In this document: positions 1-8,420 of the stretch, one piece after another
Layout of the letters: every line of letters begins with the position of its first letter
Position numbering within the stretch: position 1 is the first letter of the stretch
NCBI GenBank assembly: GCA_034440615.1
Contig: JAOTOM010003689.1
Coordinates: forward strand, 62,001 to 126,000
Length of the DNA stretch: 64,000 bases
DNA from: Ashinkailepas kermadecensis
Lineage: Eukaryota; Arthropoda; Thecostraca; Neolepadidae
Direction: 5' to 3'
Position numbers and translations under genes: made by a program
Notes under the pieces: generated by a model
The model's database searches: none
What the model was told of the DNA's origin: nothing
Seen by the model: the letters and a program-made list of their open reading frames with translations, nothing else

Positions 1-243
1 ATAATGTGGAAAATAACTGTAAGCAATACGTATGGGGGCTGAGGGCATCATGTATATTCGTGATCTCCATACGAAATGTAACCGACGTGGAAGAAGCCGA
101 GGCACGGCACCCACGCGACTGTTTCATTATGGGTCGGATGAAATGCTCAAAAATGATCGGGACAGAGACAGAAGCAACCCAGAGACTGCAGTTACTGCAT
201 GACACCGACCAGCGTCAGGGCGGAGACAGACACTGTATGTCAC
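1..243. other. AGAP intron 6, partial; nothing else recognised
   Basis: Sequence downstream of the exon-6 donor on the minus strand. It holds no convincing exon. The short open frames here are not conserved in wording. Confidence 0.5.
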
Positions 244-431
244 CTGGCCGTGGTCGGGGTGGAGCTGGGCGTCGGCAGGTGCTGCGGCGGCTCTACAGGA
301 GGCAACATGCGCTTTGCGTCGTCGCCCCTCAGCGAGTCTGACCGCGACACGGAGCCGGGAGGAGGCGGCGGCGGCATGTGCAGCTCGTGCGGCGGCGCCG
401 ACATCGAGTGGGTGTGCCGCATCGACAGCTC
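244..431 (-). CDS. CenG1A: AGAP exon 6 (Ser/Pro linker before the split PH domain)
   Basis: 188 nt with acceptor ggctgtcag before GAGCTGTCG and donor GCCAG then GTGACA. It encodes ELSMRHTHSMSAPPHELHMP, a six-Pro run, GSVSRSDSLRGDDAKRML and PPVEPPQHLPTPSSTPTTAR. In arthropod AGAPs a segment like LPTPSSTPT precedes a basic KSRRRSNLF motif, which would begin the next exon beyond the left edge. The last codon is split after two bases (AG), consistent with Arg. Confidence 0.8.
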
Positions 432-775
432 CTGACAGCCAACAAATCAGAGAGAGTTACATGCAACCTGGATGGGTCACGGACACAGTACGGCAGCAGG
501 TTACATACAGCTCTGCGAGGGTCACGTACTAAAATAAGGTCAGTGATTATACGAACAGACACACTGCTGGGAGTCTAACACGACTACAAGGCGCAAACGC
601 GCGTGTATAAAGCATCCCTTGTACCAGACACATTAAGTTCAAACACTGCCAACGCTGGACAACGCGCTGGGTATGGCTGGTTGGTTTCTTGAACGTAGTC
701 AATTGCTGTACCACAATGTTGCGTGTCGTCAGCTGTTGTAAGCATGTTGGCCGTAGTTTGCTGATGTGACCCTGC

Positions 776-1433
776 TGTCTCGGCTGGAGGAGAAGGCGGT
801 GTATCTTATAAGGTGTGGTGGGCTGTCGCAGCTGCGGCGGGCTATCTCGGCTGGAGAAGGCGGCGGTGTACCTTATTCGGTGTGGTGGGCTGTCGCAGCT
901 GCGGCGGGCTGTCCCGGCTGGAGGAGGAGGCGGCGGTGTACCTTATTCGGTGTGGTGGGCTGTCGCAGCTGCGGCGGGCTGTCCCGACTGGAGGAGGTGG
1001 TGGTGCACCTTATTAGGTGTGGTGGGCTGTCGCAGCTGCGGCGGGCTGTCCCGGCTGGAGGAGGAGGCGGCGGTGTACCTTATTCGGTGTGGTGGGCTGT
1101 CGCAGCTGCGGCGGGCTGTCCCGGCTGGAGGAGGAGGCGGCGGTGTACCTTATTCGGTGTGGTGGGCTGTCGCAGCTGCGGCGGGCTGTCCCGGCTGGAG
1201 GAGGTGGTAGTGTACCTTATTAGGTGTGGTGGGCTGTCGCAGCTGGCGGGCTGTCGCAGCTGCGGCGGGCTGTCCCGGCTGGAGGAGGAGGCGGCGGTGT
1301 ACCTTATTCGGTGTGGTGGGCTGTCGCAGCTGCGGCGGGCTGTCCCGGCTGGAGGAGGTGGTGGTGTACCTTATTAGGTGTGGTGGGCTGTCGCAGCTGC
1401 GGCGGGCTGTCCCGGCTGGAGGAGGAGGCGGCC
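776..1433 (-). repeat. 67/70-bp minisatellite carrying the AGAP exon-5 donor
   Basis: About nine head-to-tail units. Landmark spacings measured on the plus-strand motif ggtgtggtgggctgtcgcag are 67, 70, 67, 70, 70, 67, 87 and 67; the 87 contains a 17-20-bp local duplication. Read on the minus strand each unit contains CTCCAGCCGGGACAGCC, the coding tail of exon 5, then AATAAG followed by GTACACC, so each unit repeats a plausible acceptor (cctccag) and donor pair enclosing 46 nt. Length alternation of 3 bp comes from GGAGGAGGAGGC versus GGAGGTGGT variants. Confidence 0.92.
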
Positions 1434-1575
1434 GGCGCCGGCGCCGGCGGCGGAGGCGAGTGGCCGTTGCTGGGCAGGAAGGCCGCTGCAGACTGGTACC
1501 GGCCGAAGTGGCTGGGCGTGGAGGGCCGCGAGCCGCCGGCCCGAAGTGACCGCTGCTGAATGACCTTCTGACAAG
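1370..1575 (-). CDS. CenG1A: AGAP exon 5 (linker after the GTPase-like domain), ending inside a minisatellite
   Basis: 206 nt with acceptor ttgccgcag before CTTGTCAG. It encodes ACQKVIQQRSLRAGGSRPST, then PSHFGRYQSAAAFLPSNGHS, a Pro/Ala stretch and SSSSRDSPPQLRQPTTPNK. ACQKVIQQR continues the arthropod AGAP sequence; the rest is low-complexity linker. The best donor is AATAAG then GTACAC at 1369, which leaves in phase 0 and fits the phase-0 start of exon 6. That donor and the last 46 or so exon bases are the first unit of a nine-unit intronic array, so the exact donor copy used cannot be settled from sequence. Reading through instead meets a TAA inside the next unit's GAATAAG. Confidence 0.82.
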
Positions 1576-1962
1576 CTGCGGCAAAGCACATCAGTCCAAC
1601 ATCAGTCATCATGGTGCATCACTGCGTCACGTCATAGCTACAACGAACGGGCGTCCAGACTGACCCAATAACAGCCAAGCAACAAATACTACTCATCACC
1701 GGTAATACCATCGGTCACAGCAAAACCCAGCCATCAATCCAACATTATAACTGCCAACGAACAACTGATTAGTGCCTGGCAGGACATTGCTAGCCTGGAT
1801 CTTCCGCGAATAACGTTCGCCACGTAAAGTAACAACATAAACTGAAACCAGATACAAACAAGACGTCAACATCCAGCAGATTGAGATGGTGGAGTGGCCG
1901 CATGAACTTCTGCCGCTGACAAGGCCTGCTGACGCCCAGCGCCCACCTCCGCGTACACTTAC
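1576..1962. other. AGAP intron 4, no further feature
   Basis: 387-bp intron between exons 4 and 5 on the minus strand, with donor GTAAGT and acceptor ttgccgcag. I see no other element in it. Confidence 0.8.
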
Positions 1963-2097
1963 CCACTTGAAAGACAGTCTCCACGTTGAGACCGTACGTG
2001 GCGCACGTCTCGAAATAGGAGCAGTGTTTGAGACCGCTGGCCAGCTTCCGTGCGCTGCTGTCGTCGATGATGCGTGGGTTGGTCTCACTGATGGCGT
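1963..2097 (-). CDS. CenG1A: AGAP exon 4 (end of GTPase-like domain)
   Basis: 135 nt with acceptor gtcgctgcag before ACGCCATC and donor GTGG then GTAAGT. Its product reads [20 protein letters not shown], then [20 protein letters not shown] and [13 protein letters not shown] is the family's G5-like motif. The residual G pairs with CT of the next exon to give Ala, matching the usual VFQ-x-A-CQK wording. A 105-123-bp tandem array begins about 50 bp upstream in the intron. Confidence 0.93.
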
Positions 2098-2139
2098 CTG
2101 CAGCGACCACACAACGTCCTGGGTTACCGCACGTGCACT

Positions 2140-2720
2140 CGCACGCCCGTCCCCGCAGCATATGCCGCTGTCACCCGGCCACCGAACAGTAGCGCAGACA
2201 TCAGACACCTCTGAGCCCACAGACGGTACCACGTGTCAACACACTGGCACGCCCGTCCCCGCAGCAATCCGCCCCCCCGCAGCATATGCCGCTGTCACCC
2301 GGCCACCGAACAGTAGCGCGACATCAGACACCTCTGAGCCCACAGACGGTACCACGTGTCAACACACTGGCACGCCCGTCCCCGCAGCACTGCCGCTGTC
2401 ACCCGGCCACCGAACAGTAGCGCGGACATCAGACACCTCTGAGCCCACAGACGGTACCACGTGTCAACACACTGGCACGCCCGTCCCCGCAGCATATGCC
2501 GCTGTCACCCGGCCACCGAACAGTAGCGCGGACATCAGACACCTCTGAGCCCACAGACGGTACCACGTGTCAACACACTGGCACGCCCGTCCCCGCAGCA
2601 TATGCCGCTGTCACCCGGCCACCGAACAGTAGCGCGGACATCAGACACCTCTGAGCCCACAGACGGTACCACGTGTCAACACACTGGAACGCCGAGCAAA
2701 CAGATGGTACCACTGTGCTC
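2140..2720. repeat. 105-123-bp minisatellite next to AGAP exon 4
   Basis: Five units sharing agacggtaccacgtgtcaac at 2221, 2344, 2449, 2555 and 2661, so the spacings are 123, 105, 106 and 106 bp. A decayed sixth unit follows near 2700. The first spacing is longer because of an extra gcaatccgcccccc segment. The array lies in the intron 5' of exon 4, and the exon-proximal unit grades into the acceptor region (gcacgcccgtccccgcagca). Confidence 0.93.
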
Positions 2721-3436
2721 ACGCACAGAAACACTGAGGTGACACAGTAGTAGCAAAAGAGCACACTGATACCCGAAGCCAACGCACAATGTCACACAGT
2801 CACACAATCCAGTACCACTGAACATACACTCACTTTGTTACCATTGATTATTACGGTTTACGTGCACACCGGCAGCGAGGTCACCTGGCGTCGATTTCAG
2901 TTTTTGGCACACTCAGTGGTACTCGGATTCGAGACATTACCTTCTGACTCAATGGAATTGTGTGCTGACCCAGTGGTATTTTGTGCTGGATCCTAAGCAC
3001 TTTATCCTGGCGCATCGGTAGAATGTGTTTGACTGGTAGTGCTATGTTACCTCTGTGGTACCATGTGGTGGCTTTGTAGTACTATGTGCTGACGTTGTGG
3101 TACTTGGTATTGGTGCAGTGCTGCTTGGATATACAGTAAAACTGAATGTAAGCATATCACTTATTGACCATACATTGAGAGCTGGAGTGTTTCACAATGC
3201 TAGGAAATGAAACAGTTTGTATGTAGAGTCAGCAAGCGCGTGGTAGCCACATCCTACAATCAAAGATGGGCCATAGCCGTTGTCTGTTCGGTCGTGAAGT
3301 CCCCAGAATAGTCACTCCATGACACAAACTATTCGTGTGTTTCAGAAGTCGCAACCCTGGAACACGTTCACTTCGTATTTTGTTGGAACGGACCTGTCCT
3401 GGCTCAAATATCACATTCTCTGTCACAAACCCTCAC
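2720..3436. other. AGAP intron 3 remainder with degenerate TGTGGTAC-rich stretch
   Basis: No gene is seen. Between about 2905 and 3120 there are loosely repeated words such as gtggtact, gtgctga and tgtggtac every 25-35 bp, probably an old tandem array. The rest is unique AT-balanced sequence. Confidence 0.5.
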
Positions 3437-3578
3437 CTTGCGTGCCCACCAGAATAATCGGAATTTCCGACGTGCTCCGGAAAAAGTTCATTTTGCTGTA
3501 GTAGTGGTAGATGGCGTTGAAGCTACTCTCGTTTTCAAGACTGAAGACGAATATGACGGCGTCGACCCAGGTAGAAAA
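3437..3578 (-). CDS. CenG1A: AGAP exon 3 (GTPase-like domain, core strand to NKxD-equivalent)
   Basis: 142 nt with acceptor tttgcag before TTTTCTAC and donor CAAG then GTGAGG. It encodes [20 protein letters not shown], an amphipathic stretch ([20 protein letters not shown]) and IILVGTQ. The VGTQ plus D junction is the family's version of the G4 NKxD motif. It starts in phase 0 and leaves one G, which joins AC of the next exon to give Asp. A 63-65-bp tandem array starts right at the acceptor side (3580-3775). Confidence 0.93.
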
Positions 3579-3579
3579 C

Positions 3580-3775
3580 TGCAAATATGTGCAGAGAAAC
3601 ATGTCAGCGACCGTCACACCAGACGCGTACTCAGCACATCCCGGGAAATACGTACAGAGAACCATGTCAGCGACCGTCACGCCAGAGGCGTACTCAGCAC
3701 ATCCCGGGGAAAATACGTACAGAGAACCATGTCAGCGACCGTCACGCCAGAGGCGTACTCAGCACATCTCAAGGA
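3580..3775. repeat. 63-65-bp tandem array abutting the AGAP exon-3 acceptor
   Basis: Three units with the word atgtcagcgaccgtcac at 3601, 3664 and 3729. The array ends at the exon-3 acceptor: the unit copy nearest the exon matches the others up to ctctgcacatattt (minus strand) and then becomes the tttgcag acceptor instead of ccggg. The repeat therefore includes the branch/polypyrimidine side of the junction but not the AG. Confidence 0.88.
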
Positions 3776-5530
3776 ACTGGAACTCATGATTTTGTTTTGT
3801 GTTAGGCTGATGACTACTAAGCGAGAGATAATCAATTGTCGATAGAACACGCATTTCTAGTAAGTAGCTTTAATCACAGAGGAACAATATCAGTCAATTC
3901 GACTTCCTACGAAAAAAGGTAACCCTTGAGGGTTACCACATAGAGTAACATATGGCACTTTTCAGGAAAGGGCACAGATACCCAGTGAGGGAACCTTGCT
4001 CACTGGTTGCTCACTGTCCCTTCAGTAAGGATAACCTTTTCTTTGCAGTGAGGGAGCCCTTTACAGCGAAAGGTACATCCCTTTTCACAAAAAGCCACCC
4101 CTTCAGGGTTCCTCAGTTATTTTGCATAGTTAACTTCAATATAACTTAACGTCAATGCTACTGTCCATGGTAGAAAGGGTGACTAAGCAGTAAGCACTCA
4201 CATACAATGTAGCAGCGTGGCATACACATGCTTAATATTATATGCATCATAATGCTATAGAATACTTTAAGCACACCAAAGTCGAATATACCAGGACAAC
4301 TCCAGTACCGTCTACTTGTGCAATCGATCTAAACCATCTTGAGGACCTCATTAATAACCCAGCCAAACCTATTAGTGCTGGGTCCATGGCTGGGAATCGA
4401 GGAGGTAGAAATGTCCACAAAATGTGGAGTATGATACTTCTTAACCAATTATTTCCATGCAACGCGCATCACGTTAAACGGTTAATGTGAACCATTAGCC
4501 ATTCGATCAATTATTAAGGTTCTCAAAAAGTGAGGGACCTCGTTATTCAGTCCGGAGAATTGAATCATCGGAGGCTGACAGTGCCACCAACTCCCATTGT
4601 CCCCGACGTGGCTTGTTTCCCATGCCCACACGCCCATGCCGAGGACCGTGCCCGTACCAGGTTGACGACACCCACCCGCAGCTACCAAATTCGTGTTTCT
4701 TTTAACTCAGTCCGCTTATGCCGAGTACTTTCAAGTCAGCGTCTGGTTCTGGGCGAAGAAGCATGCCCTTACTGCAGTCGTATCGCTCGACCACACCTGG
4801 CCCCTGTTTCAATGAGAAGACATTGGTCGAAGCCAACAGTCACCCGCGCAGCACGGGAGGATGCTTCTCACCGAGATGCCATGGTGTATTACATCACACA
4901 CAGCAGCAACAATAAATATCAGTTAAATCGTGGTTTTGTTTAATGGTTCTGTCAGTGACACTGGCCATCAACATTCACCAACTTCCGGTTCGGCAGCAGA
5001 TAAAAAGACAAAGGAAGGTGAAAAATCCAGGTCACAGAAGGCGAACAAGCGATACAAACGAAGACTAGACGCCGTCCACATGCAGGCGTCGGTCTAATAT
5101 GAACCAATGAACAGATAACTAAGCAAACAGTCTATCCAGTGATACTCGTGAGATCGTCTCCGATAAGGGAGGACGAGTTGTGTGGCCAACTGCACCCCTG
5201 CAGAGCGCGGCCAGCCGGCTGTATTCCGCGGAACACGCGCGCCCGTCCCGCTGGCGAGGGCAGAGTTGCTTCCGGTACGACTCTGACATCGTTATTCACG
5301 GCCTGCATAATTGAGTCATCCGAGTCCGACAGTGCCACCAACTTCTATTGTCCCCGACGTGGCAGCCAGGCGCCTTACAGTCCGCGCTGTTGTCAATGAT
5401 TGATGCTCGCTTGATCGCTCTGGTGACAGATTTAGATGTGGTCTTAGCTAGCCGGCGGCGGATAGCGGACTTCCGTTCCGATGGGAAGTCCAGCTGTTGA
5501 CGATGCAGAACGGCGGCGCGGTCGGAGCCG
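3776..5530. other. AGAP intron 2, part; duplicated 45-bp segment and small hairpins
   Basis: No convincing exon. A segment reading ccgacagtgccaccaac through tgtccccgacgtggc occurs at about 5322-5364, and a close copy lies at about 4568-4612; both keep the GAATCATCGG/GAGTCATCCG lead-in. A perfect 8-bp stem (GGTAACCC TTGA GGGTTACC) lies at about 3918-3937 in a stretch rich in words like agtgaggga, possibly a decayed foldback element. The sequence from 5130 to 5530 is GC-rich. Confidence 0.45.
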
Positions 5531-5533
5531 CCG

Positions 5534-5857
5534 TCAGCCCAGACTACAGCGGACGCGGTGCACGTGCGACAGCCGGTGTGCGTCGGTGGACAGGTGACGT
5601 GCGGGCTGCAGCGTTAGTCGGGTGATGGTCTGCGGCGCCAGATACAGGATACCGTCCCGCGGCAGCGACTGGTGGGCGGGTGACAGCTCCTCGTCCAATG
5701 GACAGGACCATGTCCTGCTGTAGCAACAGACAGGCTGCAATCCCTCGACGACAGGCGGCGGGTGACGACACCACGGCGCCGTGGGGGCTGACAATGGCCT
5801 CGCTAGCCAGGCAGGCGGCACCTGTCTGGTGACGCAGCGGCCACGGCGATTGATGCC
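5534..5857 (-). CDS. Unrecognised GC-rich open frame in AGAP intron (possible exon)
   Basis: Open reading on the minus strand ending at a TGA near 5534. The end of the frame uses mostly G or C in third positions (for example CTGTATCTGGCGCCGCAG), like the AGAP exons and unlike the surrounding intron. The readable product includes TWSCPLDEELSPAHQSLPRD, then GILYLAPQTITRLTLQPARH and a C-terminal RVRCSLG. Several Cys/Trp residues could suit an extracellular domain. I recognise no family and no initiation codon can be chosen with confidence. It may be an exon of a nested gene together with 6169-6332, or chance in GC-rich DNA. Confidence 0.25.
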   Translation of the reverse strand, partial: GINRRGRCVTRQVPPAWLARPLSAPTAPWCRHPPPVVEGLQPVCCYSRTWSCPLDEELSPAHQSLPRDGILYLAPQTITRLTLQPARHLSTDAHRLSHVHRVRCSLG

Positions 5858-5914
5858 TGCTCGAGATATGTGGTCAGTTATAACCGATCGCACTCACTGG
5901 ATATCGGCTCTTGA

Positions 5915-6165
5915 CCCGTACTTGCAGGAGACCAGCAGCAGCGGCCTTCTTTTGTAGATCAGTATCCAGTGTCTTTGTAGATCAGCTGCAGTGATCCGTG
6001 CCTCAGTGGCTCATTCCTGCTCATCAACAATGGTGCTCGGCACCTGCAGGAGATCAGCGTCACCGGCCTGTTCTTGTCGATCAGCAACGGTAGCCAGTAC
6101 TTTGACTTCAGAGGTCCATGCTCGACCGAGACCAGCAGGAACGGCTTATACGTGCAGGAGACGGC
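5915..6165. repeat. Degenerate about 120-bp tandem duplication around ctgcaggagaccagc
   Basis: The words tgcaggagaccagcag, tgcaggagatcagcgtcacc and tgcaggagacggccagc recur at about 5925, 6047 and 6152, each followed by cggcc and a tgtcgatcagc-like word. The copies are diverged. This small array lies directly beside the stop codon of the candidate membrane-protein exon. Confidence 0.55.
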
Positions 6166-6168
6166 CAG

Positions 6169-6332
6169 CTACAGCCGCTCATACTTGCAGGTGGCCAGCT
6201 CATGGCGCAGGATGGAGATGACCACGCCTGCCACACGCTTGGCGAACAGGTAGATCTCGGCGGAGAACCAGAACAGCACCAGCGAGCCGACGATGAACAC
6301 GACGGAGGCGGCCGAGGTGGTGACAACCATAG
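6169..6332 (-). CDS. Terminal exon of an unidentified single-pass membrane protein
   Basis: 164 nt after an acceptor-like ccagtagcag: CT, then 53 codons from an ATG at 6330 to a TAG at 6169. The product starts MVVTTSAASV, has a hydrophobic span VFIVGSLVLFWFSAEIYLFA, then KRVAGVVISI and ends LRHELATCKYERL. Almost every third base is G or C (ATC GTC GGC TCG CTG GTG CTG), which contrasts with the flanks and argues for real coding sequence. The frame also stays open upstream to an ATG at 6390, so a 73-residue one-exon microprotein is an alternative. It is not part of the AGAP reading frame, because exons 2 and 3 join directly. I do not recognise the family. Confidence 0.5.
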
Positions 6333-6339
6333 CTGCTAC

Positions 6340-7635
6340 TGGTCGCTGCGTCTGATCGCTGTGTGGACCACAGTAGGACTGGTTGGACAACGCTGTCCAG
6401 ACGCCCTAGTCAGCTGGTTAAGTCGCGGGACACACGCCACTACTGCCCTCTGTCGGCCGCCCCCACAAGCACGGCTGGTGCCGCTACCTCATTGCCTCAT
6501 CAACTTTCTTACTACAAGACTATATAACTCCACGGTAGCACACATGCCGAGTCTGGTACATTTGCAAACATCGTACGGTGTTGGAACGAAACGAACTGGG
6601 CAGAAGCATACAGCAATAGAACACTGAAGGCTTGGCTGAATTTCTACAACAACGTAGACAACGGTGCTGAATGTCCGACCATTCGCGAAGCTGTACAGCG
6701 ATTGGTGTTTATTCATTGATCGTCTACCGACGGTTGGGGCATAGCAACCACGCACGATTGCTCGGCGCTCATTCATATTTCGGCGTATTTCATAGAAAGG
6801 ATCCCGAGTGATTCATTGGCACTGAAGAAAATGGGGCGCGCAACTGAAAGGAATGACTGGGATTAACGGATCCATGCATTTATAAATATTTATGGTGAAT
6901 AACATGCTCATCGACCGTTTGTGACCATTTGTGCTATACTACGTTACCGATACGTCTTGTTTGAAGAAACGATTTTATTTCCAGCGTGGGAGGGAAAACT
7001 AATACAACACTAACACTGATAGTGTATTGACATTATTTATACTCAGCGACGAACGAAGGAACGAAACCAAGGGCTGAAAGGCAATTGCACTACGGAAAGA
7101 GTACTTGCATCATCGATAGAGCCATGCAAATCTGGGTAAGATAAAGAGGGTAGGGGACGCATCTGCACCGCTTCACCGCTTATTAGTGTTTTCGGAGGTG
7201 TAGGAAAAAGCAAGCAATTGTGATGATCAATGATTACAAAAACGCCCTCGATGTCTCCCCATTAATTTTCGCAGTCTTCTATTCAAATTTGAAACCATCA
7301 CTGTATATCTCTAGCCACTTGATAACGAAAGTAGGGTGGGTGAGGGGTGTAATTGGCAATAAGAAGCGGAATGAGCGTGATTCTAATTCCGCATTTTCCT
7401 TCGCATGCCAACATTTCAGACTTCAAAATTGAGGACCGCCCCTCCAGGTTCACCAGTGCAAAAAGGCTGCCAATGTTGTTTCACCTCAGTCGGCTTAAGC
7501 TCTTCTTATAGTTTGTACCTCATCATTTCAGCCACCTTACTATGGCATTCATCGCTGACTCTCGGACATGATACAGATCTACCATACAACTATAATTTGA
7601 AGAATTGTTAGAAATGTCATGGTTGGAAACATGAA
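6340..7635. other. AGAP intron 2, part; no feature recognised
   Basis: AT-rich sequence without supported exons or repeats. Confidence 0.5.
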
Positions 7636-7639
7636 GGGA

Positions 7640-8420
7640 CTTCACCTTAGGTGCAGCCAGTTTGCCGCGAGGCCCGTAGGACAGTAGTCGGCGCGTCTGA
7701 CCCGTGACCATAGGGCTGCGGCTTCGAGGAATGCTGACCGCGAGGCCCGTAGGATAGTAGTCGGCGCGTCTGACCCGTGACCATAGGGCTGCGGCCTCGA
7801 GGAATGCTGACCGCGAGGCCCGTAGGACAGTAGTCGGCGCGTCTGACCCGTGACCATAGGGCTGCGGCTTCGAGGAATGCTGACCGCGAGGCCCGTAGGA
7901 CAGTAGTCGGCGCGTCTGACCCGTGACCATAGGGCTGTGGCTTCGAGAAATGCTGACCGCGAGGCCCGTAGGACAGTAGTCGGCGCGTCTGGCCAGTGAC
8001 CACAGGACTGCGGTCTCGAGGAATGCTGACCGCGTGATCAGTGGGACAGTAGTCGGCGCGTCTGGCCAGTGACCATAGAGCTGCGGCTTCGAAGAATGGT
8101 GACCGCGAGGCCCGTAGGACAGTAGTCGGCGCGTCTGACCCGTGACCACAGGGCTGCGGCCTCGAAGAATGCTGACCGCGAGGCCCGTAGGACAGTAGTC
8201 GGCGCGTCTGGCCAGTGACCACAGGGCTGCGGTCTCGAGGAATGCTGACCGCGTGATCAGTGGGACAGTAGTCGGCGCGTCTGACCCGTGACCACAGGGC
8301 TGCGGCCTCGAAGAATGCTGACCGCGAGGCCCGTAGGACAGTAGTCGGCGCGTCTGGCCAGTGACCACAGGGCTGCGACTGCGGCTTCGAGGAATGCTGA
8401 CTGTGTGGGCTCTCGGCTCC
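7640..8420. repeat. 73-bp minisatellite, about 10 copies, in AGAP intron 2
   Basis: The word cgaggcccgtag starts near 7668, 7741, 7814, 7887 and 7960, giving an exact 73-bp period; the array ends near 8400. Most units read cgaggcccgtaggacag, but the units near 8033 and 8252 read cgtgatcagtgggacag, three units apart, and neighbouring units switch between gacccgtgacca and ggccagtgacca. The minus strand is open over the whole array (up to 326 codons) because 73 is not a multiple of 3 and no unit frame contains a stop; this is not evidence of a protein. Confidence 0.95.
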
